Shown here piece by piece: positions 33,934 to 42,865 of a stretch of 64,000 bases of DNA. Under the pieces are notes generated by a model that did no database searches, was not told the origin of the DNA, and worked only from the letters and a program-made list of their open reading frames with translations. The DNA lies in the NCBI RefSeq assembly GCF_001570525.1, contig NZ_BBXC01000024.1, positions 27,784-91,783 on the forward strand, read 5' to 3'. This DNA comes from Herbidospora sakaeratensis. Lineage in GTDB: Bacteria > Actinomycetota > Actinomycetes > Streptosporangiales > Streptosporangiaceae. How positions within the stretch are numbered: position 1 is the first letter of the stretch; every line of letters begins with the position of its first letter. A program made the translations under genes and the position numbers.

Positions 33934-34932
33934 CTACACCGTGAGAAGCTCGCCGATCAACGACGTCACGCTGATCTCGCCGACGACCTCGCCTCGTTCG
34001 TCGACCACCAGGCCGAGTTGGGCCCGCGCGTCCTGAAGCGCGGTGACCGCGTCGGGGATGGGGGTCGAGACCTTCAGGGTCGGTACGGGCGTCGCCAGCT
34101 CCCCTGGGGTCATGTCGGGATGGACCAGGCTGTCGCGGACGTGCAGCACGCCTCTGACGCCCTCGGGAGAGGTCACCAGCATGCGCAGCCGGTTGGCCGC
34201 CACCGCCGTCTTGTGTACCCGGTCGGCCGGGGCGTCGGCGGCGATGGTGACCGCGTCGGCGAGCGGCGTCATCAGGCGTTCGACCGGCTGGTTCTGCACC
34301 CGCAGCGCCCGGGTGAGCAGGTCGTGCTCATCGCGGTCGAGCATGCCCATCCGGCCCGACTCGGCCACCAGCACGGCGAGCTGGTGCGGCGTGCGGGCGG
34401 TGGCCAGTTCGTCGCGGGGGCGGACGCCGCACAGGCGCAGCAGGCCGTTGGTCAGCCCGTTCAGGCTGGCCAGCAGCGGGCGGGCCAGCCAGACGAAGCC
34501 GCGGAACGGCAACGCCAGGGCCAGCGCGGCCGGCTCGGGGTGGGTCAGGGCCAGCGACTTGGGCGCCATCTCCCCGACCACCATGTGCAGGAAGGTGACG
34601 ATCCCGAGGGCGAGCACGTACGAGAGCGCGGTGCCCACACTCTCGGGCAGGCCGCCCAGGACCGGTTCGAGCAGGTGGTGCAGCGCCGGTTCGGTCACCA
34701 TGCCCAGGCCCAGCGAGCAGAGCGTGATGCCGAGCTGGGCGCCGGCCAGCATCAGCGAGAGCTGGCGGCTGCCCCGCAGGGCGGCCCTGGCGGCGATCCG
34801 GGCGAACGGACCGGAGGCCGCCTCTTCGAGGCGGTGACGGCGGGCCGAGATGACCGCGAACTCGGCGGCCACGAAGAACCCGTTCAGCGCCAGCAGCACG
34901 ACGCCGAGCAGGAGCGCCATCGTGGAGCTCAC
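33934..34932 (-). CDS. CNNM/CBS domain membrane protein (CorC-like), second of a pair
   Basis: A 332-residue protein: CNNM/DUF21 membrane domain with three to four helices (about 1-175, starting MALLLGVVLLALNGFFVAAEFAVISARRHRL) containing the family GEMAPKSLALTHPE motif, followed by a CBS pair (about 205-330). It lacks the C-terminal CorC_HlyC domain present in its upstream neighbour. CNNM proteins are Mg2+/Na+ or Co2+ transport or regulatory proteins. The GTG overlaps the upstream stop (GTGA), so both are co-translated and probably form a heteromeric complex. Confidence 0.9.
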   Translation of the reverse strand: MSSTMALLLGVVLLALNGFFVAAEFAVISARRHRLEEAASGPFARIAARAALRGSRQLSLMLAGAQLGITLCSLGLGMVTEPALHHLLEPVLGGLPESVGTALSYVLALGIVTFLHMVVGEMAPKSLALTHPEPAALALALPFRGFVWLARPLLASLNGLTNGLLRLCGVRPRDELATARTPHQLAVLVAESGRMGMLDRDEHDLLTRALRVQNQPVERLMTPLADAVTIAADAPADRVHKTAVAANRLRMLVTSPEGVRGVLHVRDSLVHPDMTPGELATPVPTLKVSTPIPDAVTALQDARAQLGLVVDERGEVVGEISVTSLIGELLTV

Positions 34933-36350
34933 ACCGGCCTCCCTTGGAAGAGGGCCGAGAAGAGCTCGGGCGCGTAGTCCTGCGGACCGGTGTTCTCGTG
35001 GGCGGACTCCTCGGCGGCCGGCTCGGCGGCCGGGGTCGCGATCGCCAGGCGGATCATCTGGGGCACCCGCCGGTGCACGTCGAGCACGGTCAGCAGCGCG
35101 TGGCGCGGCTCCTCGTCGTCGTCGAGCAGGTCGTGCTCCTCGACGGTCCCGACGGTCACCGCGTCGCCGGGCTCGGCCATGCGGCCCAGCTCGGCCAGCA
35201 CGAGGCCGCCGATGGTCTCGTAGCCGTCGTCCTCGGGGAGGGTGACGCCGGTCGCGCGCTCGACCTCGTCGATGCGCAGCGTGCCGGGCACGTCCCAGGA
35301 GCCGTCGGGGTTGACGGTGACGCCGAGGGGTTCGGGGTCGTTCTCGTCGACCAGTTCGCCGACGAGCTCCTCGGCCAGGTCTTCGATCGTGACGACGCCC
35401 GCGAGGCCGCCGTACTCGTCGATGACGCAGGCGAAGGTGCCGCCGGACATGCGGGAGAGCAGCACCGGCACGGGCAGGGTGGCCGGGACCAGCAGCGGGG
35501 TGCGCATGATGCCGGCGATGGTCGCCTCGCCCTCGCGGCCCAGGTAGTCGAGCAGGCCGACGACGCCCACGACGTCGTCGGTGTCGCTGCCGAGCACCGG
35601 GTAGCGGGAGTGGCCGTGGTCGCGTACCGCGTCGACCAGGGACGACACGGGCGTGTCGGCGTGCAGCGAGACCACGCGGGGGCGGGGGACCATGACGTCC
35701 TCCGCGGTGCGGTCGCCGAAGTCGAGGGCGCGCTCCAGCAGGTCGGCCAGCCGGGGCGGCAGGTCGCCGGCCTCACGGGAGTCGTCGACGATGCGGTGCA
35801 GTTCCTCGGGGGTGGCGCCGTGCTCGAGCTCCTCGACGGGCTCGATGCCGAACAACCGGACCAGCCGGGTGGCGGAGCCGTCGAAGAACCGGATCAGCGG
35901 CCCGAAGATCTTCAAGTAGAGCAGGGTCGGGCGGGACAGCCACATGGCGACCGGCTCGGGCCGGGCGATGCCCAGGTTCTTGGGCGCCAGCTCGCCGAGG
36001 ATCATCTGGATGATCGTGGCGATGGCGACGCCGATCGCGACGCTCACCCCGGGAACGGCGCCCGGCGGCAGCCCGAGGTCTTCGAGCGGGCCGCGGAAGG
36101 AGACCGAAATGGCCGGCTCCGCGAGGAAACCGACCAGCAGGGTGGTCACGGTGATGCCGAGCTGGGCGCCCGACAACATGAAGGAGAGCCGGCCGGTGAC
36201 GTCGAGGGCCCGGCGGGCGGCGGGGTTGGTGTCGGCCTGCTGGCGCAGCAGCGCGCGGTCGGCGGCGACGTAAGCGAACTCCTGGGCGACGAAGAAGCCG
36301 GTCGCCAAGGTGAGGAGCAGGACGGCGAGGAGGCCGAGGGCGATGGTCAT
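34929..36350 (-). CDS. CNNM/CBS/CorC_HlyC membrane protein, first of a pair
   Basis: A 473-residue protein with the full architecture: DUF21 membrane domain (about 1-195, with FFVAQEFAYVAADRALL and GELAPKNLGIARPE), a CBS pair (about 210-345, with EDVMVPRPRVVSL and CVIDEYGGLAGVVTIEDLAEELVGE) and a CorC_HlyC domain (about 355-440). It is probably an Mg2+/divalent-cation exporter or efflux regulator. The ATG has GTGAGGCG directly upstream, and a stable hairpin (36369-36386) lies in the leader. It is coupled by a 4-bp overlap to the shorter paralogue. Confidence 0.91.
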   Translation of the reverse strand: MTIALGLLAVLLLTLATGFFVAQEFAYVAADRALLRQQADTNPAARRALDVTGRLSFMLSGAQLGITVTTLLVGFLAEPAISVSFRGPLEDLGLPPGAVPGVSVAIGVAIATIIQMILGELAPKNLGIARPEPVAMWLSRPTLLYLKIFGPLIRFFDGSATRLVRLFGIEPVEELEHGATPEELHRIVDDSREAGDLPPRLADLLERALDFGDRTAEDVMVPRPRVVSLHADTPVSSLVDAVRDHGHSRYPVLGSDTDDVVGVVGLLDYLGREGEATIAGIMRTPLLVPATLPVPVLLSRMSGGTFACVIDEYGGLAGVVTIEDLAEELVGELVDENDPEPLGVTVNPDGSWDVPGTLRIDEVERATGVTLPEDDGYETIGGLVLAELGRMAEPGDAVTVGTVEEHDLLDDDEEPRHALLTVLDVHRRVPQMIRLAIATPAAEPAAEESAHENTGPQDYAPELFSALFQGRPV

Positions 36351-36593
36351 CTCATCGCCTCACGTGGACCCGTGCCAAGGCACGGGCCGGTACTCCAGGG
36401 GTCCGAAACGGACACGACGGTCCTTTCAACTAGGGGTGCTTCAACCGTAACGGGCGAGCTGCCGATGATGTTTCCCGGATCGGATCTGTGTACTTTTCCA
36501 TAGGAAAACCTTGATAACGGGCCCGCCCCGGGGGGTCGGATCGGCGTACCGTCAAGGCAGAGTCAGATGTCGGCAAGCGGGGGGTAGAGGAAC
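36351..36593. other. Divergent promoter region with leader hairpin
   Basis: The 243-bp gap separates the CNNM operon from the LCP gene. CCCGTGCC (36369-36376) and GGCACGGG (36379-36386) form an 8-bp stem just before the CNNM start. I see no known riboswitch or clear -10/-35 pair in the rest. Confidence 0.4.
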
Positions 36594-37748
36594 GTGGTTG
36601 AGGACAACGAGCCGACGCGAATGGTGCGGCGGCCGCTGGAGCCTCCGGCCTACCCGGTTCGCGAGCCGGAAGTCAAGGGACCCGAGCCCAAAGGCCGTTC
36701 CAAGGTCTACGGCAAGCCCCGCAAGGGCGACTCACCGGTCAGGATGTTCGACGGCGGGAACGAGCCAAGGGCCGAAAAAGGCCCGCGCAAACCGCGCCGC
36801 ATCGGCCGGAACATCGCCATCGGCCTGGCCGTATTCCTCTCGCTGGTGCTGATCGGGGTCGTGGCGCTGTTCTTCAGCGTCCAGGGGAAGATGAACAACG
36901 TCGACGCCTTCACCGACTACGACGGGCGGCCGGCCGAAACGCCGGGGCAAGACTGGCTGCTGGTCGGCTCCGACAGCCGGGCCGGGCTGAGCGCGGCCGA
37001 GAAGAAGAAGCTGCGCACCGGGTCGGCGGTCGGGCGGCGTACCGACACGATGATGTTGCTGCACATCCCCGACGGCGACGGCCGCCCCACGCTGGTCAGC
37101 CTCCCGCGTGACTCCTACGTGCCGATCCCGGGCAACGGCAACGGCAAGCTCAACGCGGCCTACGCCTTCGGCGGCCCCAAGCTGCTGACCCAGACGGTCG
37201 AGCAGGTCACCGGCATCCGCGTCGACCACTACATGGAGATCGGCTTCGGCGGCTTCGTCGGCATCGTCGACGCGGTCGGCGGCGTCGAGATCTGCCCCAA
37301 GCAGGCGATCAAGGACCCGAAGGCGGCCCTGAACATCAAGAAGGGCTGCCAGGTCATGGACGGCGGCACCGCCCTCGGCTACGTCCGCACCCGCAAGACC
37401 GGCGCCATCCCCGACTTCGACCGCACCCAGCGCCAGCGCGAGTTCTTCTCCGCCGTGGTCAAGAAGGCCGCCAGCCCCGGCACCCTGATCAACCCGTTCA
37501 CGGCCGTCCCGCTGGCCAACAGCGCCGCCGAGTCGGTCGCGGTCGACCCCGCCACCGGCCCGTTCAACCTGCTCTCGCTGGGCCTGGCCATGAAGAACAA
37601 CCCGGTCACCACCGCGGTCCCGATCGGCTCGTTGCCCACCATCGACGGGCAGTCGGTCGTCAAGTGGGACACGACCAGGGCGAATCAGCTGTTCGAGGCG
37701 CTGGAGGCCGACAAGCCGGTGCCGAAGAGCGCGCTCGAGAAGGGCTAA
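36594..37748 (+). CDS. LytR-CpsA-Psr (LCP) family cell wall ligase
   Basis: A 384-residue protein with a basic cytosolic N terminus (about 1-75), a membrane helix (about 78-100) and an extracytoplasmic LCP domain (about 120-345). Family residues are visible: DTMMLLHIPDG, VSLPRDSYVPIPG, NAAYAFGG, VDAVGGVEICP, and YVRTRKTGAIPDFDRTQRQREF with the arginines that bind the polyprenyl pyrophosphate. LCP enzymes transfer polymers such as teichoic acids or arabinogalactan-like glycans onto peptidoglycan. The GTG is preceded by AGAGGA. It is convergent with the GPP34 gene (4-bp overlap). Confidence 0.93.
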   Translation: MVEDNEPTRMVRRPLEPPAYPVREPEVKGPEPKGRSKVYGKPRKGDSPVRMFDGGNEPRAEKGPRKPRRIGRNIAIGLAVFLSLVLIGVVALFFSVQGKMNNVDAFTDYDGRPAETPGQDWLLVGSDSRAGLSAAEKKKLRTGSAVGRRTDTMMLLHIPDGDGRPTLVSLPRDSYVPIPGNGNGKLNAAYAFGGPKLLTQTVEQVTGIRVDHYMEIGFGGFVGIVDAVGGVEICPKQAIKDPKAALNIKKGCQVMDGGTALGYVRTRKTGAIPDFDRTQRQREFFSAVVKKAASPGTLINPFTAVPLANSAAESVAVDPATGPFNLLSLGLAMKNNPVTTAVPIGSLPTIDGQSVVKWDTTRANQLFEALEADKPVPKSALEKG

Positions 37749-38392
37749 CTCACGGCCGTGACGATGACGGCCGTGGTGATCACCATCAGCACGGCCGCCT
37801 CCACCGCCTTGATGGCCTCCCTGACGCCCTCCCCGACCCAGTCGCCCTCGGTGATCTCCTTCACCCGAGACTCGTCGGCGCCGGGGAACTGCTTCTTGAG
37901 CGCCTTGGCGGCGTGCATGATCCCGATGAGCACGGCGGTCCGCTCATCGGGCTCGGCGCCGTTCAGCACGCTCTCCACCCGCATCCGTACGGCCCTCTCG
38001 ACGCTGCCGTCGAGCTCCGGGTACTTGACGGTCTTGAACAGGCCGAGGATCTTGCCGCGCTCCTCCGAGAGCACCCCGCCCTCCACGAGCCTGACGAGCA
38101 GCCGCTCGCGCAGCTTGGCGCCCTGCAGCTTGTCGACCCACCACTCGGGCTTGCGCACCTTCTCCTCGGCGGCGATCCGGGCCAGCGCGGCGTCGAGCTC
38201 CGGCTCGCCGACGGGGGTGTCGTCGGTGACGACGACCTTCTTGTCGGCCAGGCTCAGCCGGCCCCTGATCGACAACTCGGCCAGGAGGGCGCCGGCGAGG
38301 CCGGCGTTCAGCTCGGTGGAGCCGATCGTGGGCTGGCCCGTCGTCTCGTCGTAACCGAGAAGCAGCACGTCTTCGGCGATGATGCTGGTCAT
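37745..38392 (-). CDS. GPP34 (Golgi phosphoprotein 3-like) family protein
   Basis: A 215-residue protein starting with ATG 38392 (AGGGACGGGCAC upstream). It shows the GPP34 pattern: IIAEDVLLLGYDETTGQP, a GLAGALLAELSIRGRLSL helix, VVTDDTPVGEPELDAAL, and KLRERLLVRLVEGGVLSEERGKILGLFKTVKYPE. The family binds phosphatidylinositol-4-phosphate in eukaryotes. It is abundant in actinobacteria, where the role is unknown but is thought to involve membrane lipids. The C-terminal helix (AVLMVITTAVIVTAV) may touch the membrane. Confidence 0.9.
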   Translation of the reverse strand: MTSIIAEDVLLLGYDETTGQPTIGSTELNAGLAGALLAELSIRGRLSLADKKVVVTDDTPVGEPELDAALARIAAEEKVRKPEWWVDKLQGAKLRERLLVRLVEGGVLSEERGKILGLFKTVKYPELDGSVERAVRMRVESVLNGAEPDERTAVLIGIMHAAKALKKQFPGADESRVKEITEGDWVGEGVREAIKAVEAAVLMVITTAVIVTAVS

Positions 38393-38418
38393 GTGCCCGT
38401 CCCTACGTAGTCTGAAGT

Positions 38419-39297
38419 ATGCCTGAATTGCCGGAGGTGGAGTCGCTGGCCGAGTTCCTGCGGGAACGTGCGGTCGGACAGGTCGTGCAGGCCGTCGACG
38501 TGGTGGCGTTCTCGGCGCTGAAGACCGTTTCGCCGCCGATCTCCGCATTGGGCGGTCTTACCGTGACGACGGTCGCCCGCCACGGGAAGTTCCTCGATCT
38601 CGACTGCGACGGGATCCACCTCATCTTCCATCTCGCGCGCGGGGGCTGGCTGCGCTGGCGCGACGACCTCTCGGGCGCCAAGCCGGTGCGGCCGGGCAAG
38701 GGCCCGCTCGCCCTGCGGGTCAGGTTCGCACCCGACCTGCTCGGCGTCGCCCCCGGCTTCGAGCTGACCGAGGCGGGCACCCAGAAACGGCTGGCCGTCT
38801 ACGTCGCGACCGCGCCCGGCGACGTGCCGGGCGTCGCCGCCCTCGGCCCCGACCCGCTGACGCCCGACTTCACCGTCGAGACGCTGACCTCGATCGTCGC
38901 GGGCAAGCGCACCCAGATCAAGGGCCTGCTGCGCGACCAGAAGATCATCGCGGGGATCGGCAACGCCTACTCCGACGAGGTGCTGCACGCGGCGAAGATG
39001 TCTCCGTTCAAGGTCGCCTCGACCCTGACCCCCGACCAGATCTCCTCCCTGTACGACGCCATCGTGGTCACCCTGAAAGAGGCGGTCGAACGGGCCCGGG
39101 GCCTGGCCGCCAAGGACCTGAAGGCCGAGAAGAAGTCCGGGCTGCGGGTGCACGGGCGTACCGGAGAGAAGTGCGAGGTCTGCGGCGACACGGTGCGGGA
39201 GGTGTCGTTCGCCGACTCCTCGTTGCAGTACTGCCCGACGTGCCAGACGGGCGGGAAACCGCTGGCCGACCGGCGGATGAGCAAACTGCTCAAGTAG
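38419..39297 (+). CDS. Fpg/Nei family DNA glycosylase/AP lyase
   Basis: A 292-residue base-excision repair enzyme. The N terminus MPELPEVE supplies the catalytic Pro2 and Glu3. The H2TH region contains KGLLRDQKIIAGIGNAYSDEVLHAAKMSP, and the C-terminal zinc finger has CEVCGDTV and CPTCQTGG. The absence of a canonical Fpg lysine-rich loop and the overall form place it with Nei2/Fpg-like actinobacterial proteins, so I cannot say whether it prefers 8-oxoguanine or oxidised pyrimidines. TAGTCT is 5 nt before the ATG, consistent with a leaderless mRNA. Confidence 0.92.
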   Translation: MPELPEVESLAEFLRERAVGQVVQAVDVVAFSALKTVSPPISALGGLTVTTVARHGKFLDLDCDGIHLIFHLARGGWLRWRDDLSGAKPVRPGKGPLALRVRFAPDLLGVAPGFELTEAGTQKRLAVYVATAPGDVPGVAALGPDPLTPDFTVETLTSIVAGKRTQIKGLLRDQKIIAGIGNAYSDEVLHAAKMSPFKVASTLTPDQISSLYDAIVVTLKEAVERARGLAAKDLKAEKKSGLRVHGRTGEKCEVCGDTVREVSFADSSLQYCPTCQTGGKPLADRRMSKLLK

Positions 39298-39324
39298 GGA
39301 CCAGCTGTCCCTACACTGGGGCGC

Positions 39325-39648
39325 ATGACTCTGCGGGACGTGCAACCGACCGGTGTGCCTGACGGCGCTTACCTGCTTGACGTGCGTGAACTCGACGAGT
39401 GGCGGGCCGGCCACGCCCCCTCGGCGACCCACATCCCGCTCGGCCAGCTGCAGAACCGGGTGGGCGAGGTGCCCCAGGGCCAGCCGGTCTACGTGATCTG
39501 CCGGGTCGGCGGCCGGTCGGCCCAGGCGGCCACGTGGCTCAACCACGTGGGCTGGGAGGCGGTCAACGTCGGCGGCGGCATGCAGTCGTGGGCGGCCTCG
39601 GGGTTGCCGATGCAGAGCGAGAGCGGCCAGCCGCCCTACGTGGCGTGA
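39325..39648 (+). CDS. Rhodanese-like domain protein
   Basis: A 107-residue single rhodanese domain. LLDVRELDEWRAGHAPSATHIPLGQL and the active-site Cys in VICRVGGRSAQAA (CxxGxRS loop) are typical, as is NVGGGMQSWAASGLP. Such proteins transfer sulphur or act as persulphide carriers. TACACT lies 7 nt before the ATG and there is no SD, so the mRNA may be leaderless. The convergent neighbour is the NlpC/P60 gene. Confidence 0.92.
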   Translation: MTLRDVQPTGVPDGAYLLDVRELDEWRAGHAPSATHIPLGQLQNRVGEVPQGQPVYVICRVGGRSAQAATWLNHVGWEAVNVGGGMQSWAASGLPMQSESGQPPYVA

Positions 39649-39664
39649 CTGTCGCGCTTCCGGC

Positions 39665-40162
39665 TCACATCCGGTAGTAGCCGAGCAGGTCGTCGAGCGC
39701 GTTCACGGGGTCGATCCGGACGATGGTCCCGGTCTTGAACGCGTTGATCATCTTGCCGTCACCGATGTAGACGCCGACGTGGTGGGTGCGCTTGGCCGTG
39801 CCGAAGAAGACCAGGTCGCCGGGGGCCGGGACGGTCGCCTCGCGCAGCCGGCGCAGGTGGTCGTCGGTGGTGCCGGGGCCCAGCACGTCGTGGTCGTAGG
39901 CGATTTCGTAGACCCAGCGGGTCAGCCCGGAGCAGTCGAGGCCGTTGGTGCGCTCGGCCGGGCACGGCTTGATGTCGCCCCGATAGCCCCTGCAGGTGCC
40001 CAGTGACGGTCCGGCGCTTCCGGCGTGGCCGCCGCCCCACGAGTAGGGGTACCGGCCGATCAGCGCGTACGCCGAAGCGAGGATCTGGGCCCGTTCGTCC
40101 GGCCGGGGAACGGACGCCACCGCGAAGACCAGGATCAGCGCCGCGATCACGGAAATTTTCAT
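39665..40162 (-). CDS. Secreted NlpC/P60 family cell-wall hydrolase
   Basis: A 165-residue exported protein: signal peptide (about 1-20, MKISVIAALILVFAVASV) and an NlpC/P60 domain with the catalytic Cys in GLDCSGLTRWVYE and His in THHVGVYIG. It probably cleaves peptidoglycan stem peptides. An inserted loop with two cysteines (TCRGYRGDIKPCP) may form a disulphide. ATG 40162 is preferred over ATG 40192 because it gives a good signal peptide and because TAGGCT lies 7 nt upstream (complement of 40170-40175). Confidence 0.85.
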   Translation of the reverse strand: MKISVIAALILVFAVASVPRPDERAQILASAYALIGRYPYSWGGGHAGSAGPSLGTCRGYRGDIKPCPAERTNGLDCSGLTRWVYEIAYDHDVLGPGTTDDHLRRLREATVPAPGDLVFFGTAKRTHHVGVYIGDGKMINAFKTGTIVRIDPVNALDDLLGYYRM

Positions 40163-40251
40163 CGATATGAGCCTAAAGGTGACAGTCGTCATGCGCGGTC
40201 GACCGCCGCCTGGTCCGACGGCGCGGCGCCGCGTACTGGGGCTGATCGAGC

Positions 40252-40274
40252 GAAACTTTTAGGTGAAAACTTTC
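40252..40274 (+). promoter_or_regulatory. GAAA-type repeat pair upstream of the ThuA gene
   Basis: GAAACTTTT (40252-40260) and GAAAACTTTC (40265-40274) form a near-duplicate pair in the 250-bp leader of the secreted ThuA protein. The second is a GAAA-NN-TTTC palindrome like the one before the esterase at 15.4 kb. A TTGACA hexamer lies at 40305-40310. This may be a sugar-repressor operator. Confidence 0.35.
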
Positions 40275-40413
40275 GTCGATGAAAATCAGAAGTCCGTAAG
40301 ATCGTTGACAAATCTGTGGGACGAAGCTCACACTCTCGACATTCATCGCGTTAGGCATTGGGTCGGCACTCAGACGCGGTGGAGTTCCTGTACGACCCGA
40401 AAAGAGGAGCGAC

Positions 40414-42792
40414 ATGCCGTCCTCTCGCCCACGTCCCACCACCCGATCGTTAGCCACTGCCCTGCTGGCAGTGCCCGCTTTGCTGCTCGGCACCCCCGGT
40501 GTAGCCCTCGCCGCCGAGACCGGCGCCCCGCCCGTCCTCGACGTCGCCACGCTCTCTCCGGTCCACCCGGTCCCGAACTACAACGGGGTGGCCAACAACG
40601 CATATGTGACCTCCACGAGCACCGGCCCCGGTGGCTGGTTCACCGGCAACGAGGTCACGCTGAACCTGTCGGCGACCGACGACGACGCCGTCAACCTGTT
40701 CCGGGTGACCGTCGCGGGCGTCACCGTCGAGGTGCCGGCCGTCCGGAACGGCAACCGGGGCACCGCCGCCCACGTGATCAGCGGAGACCGCAACGGCGCC
40801 GTGAGCTACGTCGCCGTCGACGCGGCCGGCAACGCCTCGGCCTCGCGGTCGATCACCGTGCGCATCGACACCAAGCCGCCGGTGGCGGCCTGGCCCGGCA
40901 TCGCCAACGGCAAGGTCGCGCACAGCGCGCTGCCCGCGTCCATCACCCCGACCCGTACCGACCCCACCCCGGGTGCGGGCGGCGCGGCGGTCCGGGACAT
41001 GTGGATCGACGGCGTCTGGACCTACCCGATGCCGCTCGACCTGGCCACCCTCTCGGTGGGGCAGCACACGTGGGCCGTCAACGTCGGCGACTCCGCCGGC
41101 AACGCCGCCAAGTACACGCTGACCTTCGAGATCACCACCTCGATCGCCGACCTGCGGGCGCTGGTCCAGCGGTACGTCACCGCCGGTAAGATCTCCACGC
41201 CCAACGGCAACCGGCTGCTGGCGCTGCTGACCGAGGCCGAAGGCGGCGCGGCCGAGGCGGCGCTGGTCAAGTTCGGCGCGCTGGCCGCGAAGGTGACCCC
41301 GGCGGGCTACATGCGGGACTCGCTGGTCAAGGACGCCGCCTGGCTCGTCGAGGAGCTGCAGGGCGTCGACCACCCCGACGTCGTCACCGGCGTCGCGGTG
41401 ACCGCCGGCCAGGGCATGGAACGTTACCCGTTCCGGGCTCCGGGCGAGGCCGTGCGGAACAACCGGCCCAAGTTCAAGATCCTGCTGTTCGGCAACCGTC
41501 CGGGCGCCTTCCGGCACGAGCACATCCCGCTGACGATGGCGATGATCCAGGACCTCGGCCGGGCCAACTCCTTCGACGTCGACGTGTACGACTACCTCAG
41601 CCCCGAGGTGTCCGTCGCGGGCAACCCGTTCGAGAGCGCCGAGCGCCTGTCGCAGTACGACGCCCTGGTCGGCGTCTCCAGCGTCGGCAACGACGTGTTC
41701 GTCACCAACCGGCCGTCGACGACCACCCCCGGCGCCACCGTCGACGAGCAGGCCGCGCTGCAGACCTACATCCGCAACGGCGGCGGCTTCGTCGCCATCC
41801 ACGGCGCGACCGACTCCATGCACAACTGGGACTGGTACAAGAACCTGGTCGGCGGCGAGTTCGACAACCACGGCTCCAACGCCGGCGGCATCCAGAACAC
41901 CTGCGGCGGCTGCGTCATCGGCGAACTGGTCACCGAGGACGACACCCACCCGTCCACCCGTCACTTCGAGAAGAAGATGCCGGTCATGGACGAGCTCTAC
42001 AACTGGCGGGGCTTCCTCCCCCGCGAGAAGGTGCACGTCCTGCAGACGCTGACCGAGTCGACGTACGTGTCGGGCATCGGCAACAGCGCGGGCCGCGTCG
42101 AGGGCCCCGACCACCCGATCTCGTGGTGCGCCAATTACGACGGCGGGCGTTCGTTCACCCAGGCGCTGATGCACAACTGGAAGAACACCGCCGACCCGAT
42201 CTTCCAGAAGAACATCCTGGAAGGCATCAAGTGGGCCGCCGGCGCCACCTCCGGCAACTGCGTCACCCACGTGGAGATGCGCGCCCTGGTCGCCGCCGGG
42301 ACGGCCGACGGCTCCATCGACACCGGTCTGGCCGCCACGCTGACCGGCGCGATCGACGCCTCGTACAACGCCTACCTGGTCAAGGACTACGTCGAGGCCA
42401 TGGAGCAGGCCAAGGTCGTCCGCCGCGAGGTGAAGGCCAACCTGCCCGGCGTCGACAACACCCCCATCCGGGAGCGCGCGAAGGAACTCGCCGAGTGGAT
42501 GAAGGTGCTCGCCGACGACGCCGTCATCCTGCGCTTCACGTCGGAGCCCGTGCCGGCCACCCACAGCGCCGGTGACGACGCCGTCTTCGCGGCGCCCGCC
42601 GAGGGCCAGAACGTCGCCTACCAGTGGCAGGTCAAGGCGCCCGGGGCCGACTGGGCCGACGTGCCCGGCCAGACCTCGTTCGCGATCGCCCTGGCCGTGA
42701 CGCCGGAACTGGACGGCTCGGAGTACCGGGTCCGCGCCACCGACCCGACCGGCGAGATCGTCTCGCGCTCGGCGGTCCTGCGGGTCAGCTGA
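40414..42792 (+). CDS. Secreted multidomain ThuA-like protein
   Basis: A 792-residue exported protein with SD GAGGAG. Order: signal peptide (1-33, ending ALAAE), two Ig-like or cadherin-like domains (about 35-245) with DTKPP hinge, a helical FIMAH-like unit (about 250-310, DLRALVQRYVTAGKISTPNG), a ThuA/trehalose-utilisation domain (about 350-605) with the glutamine-amidotransferase-like strands FKILLFGN and FVAIHGATDSMHNWDWYKNLVGGEFDNH, a second FIMAH-like helical unit (about 620-690), and a C-terminal Ig-like domain. ThuA-like proteins act on disaccharides or their keto forms; here an extracellular carbohydrate-related function is likely but unproved. A perfect hairpin terminates it. Confidence 0.87.
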   Translation: MPSSRPRPTTRSLATALLAVPALLLGTPGVALAAETGAPPVLDVATLSPVHPVPNYNGVANNAYVTSTSTGPGGWFTGNEVTLNLSATDDDAVNLFRVTVAGVTVEVPAVRNGNRGTAAHVISGDRNGAVSYVAVDAAGNASASRSITVRIDTKPPVAAWPGIANGKVAHSALPASITPTRTDPTPGAGGAAVRDMWIDGVWTYPMPLDLATLSVGQHTWAVNVGDSAGNAAKYTLTFEITTSIADLRALVQRYVTAGKISTPNGNRLLALLTEAEGGAAEAALVKFGALAAKVTPAGYMRDSLVKDAAWLVEELQGVDHPDVVTGVAVTAGQGMERYPFRAPGEAVRNNRPKFKILLFGNRPGAFRHEHIPLTMAMIQDLGRANSFDVDVYDYLSPEVSVAGNPFESAERLSQYDALVGVSSVGNDVFVTNRPSTTTPGATVDEQAALQTYIRNGGGFVAIHGATDSMHNWDWYKNLVGGEFDNHGSNAGGIQNTCGGCVIGELVTEDDTHPSTRHFEKKMPVMDELYNWRGFLPREKVHVLQTLTESTYVSGIGNSAGRVEGPDHPISWCANYDGGRSFTQALMHNWKNTADPIFQKNILEGIKWAAGATSGNCVTHVEMRALVAAGTADGSIDTGLAATLTGAIDASYNAYLVKDYVEAMEQAKVVRREVKANLPGVDNTPIRERAKELAEWMKVLADDAVILRFTSEPVPATHSAGDDAVFAAPAEGQNVAYQWQVKAPGADWADVPGQTSFAIALAVTPELDGSEYRVRATDPTGEIVSRSAVLRVS

Positions 42793-42808
42793 CCCGTCCG
42801 CTACACCA

Positions 42809-42838
42809 CCGGTGGCCCGAACCGCTTCGGGCCACCGG
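42809..42838 (+). terminator. Intrinsic terminator after the ThuA gene
   Basis: A perfect 13-bp inverted repeat (42809-42821 with 42826-42838) with a 4-nt loop starts 16 bp after the stop codon. Confidence 0.85.
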
Positions 42839-42865
42839 CCTGGCGATCCATCAGGAGTGAACTCA

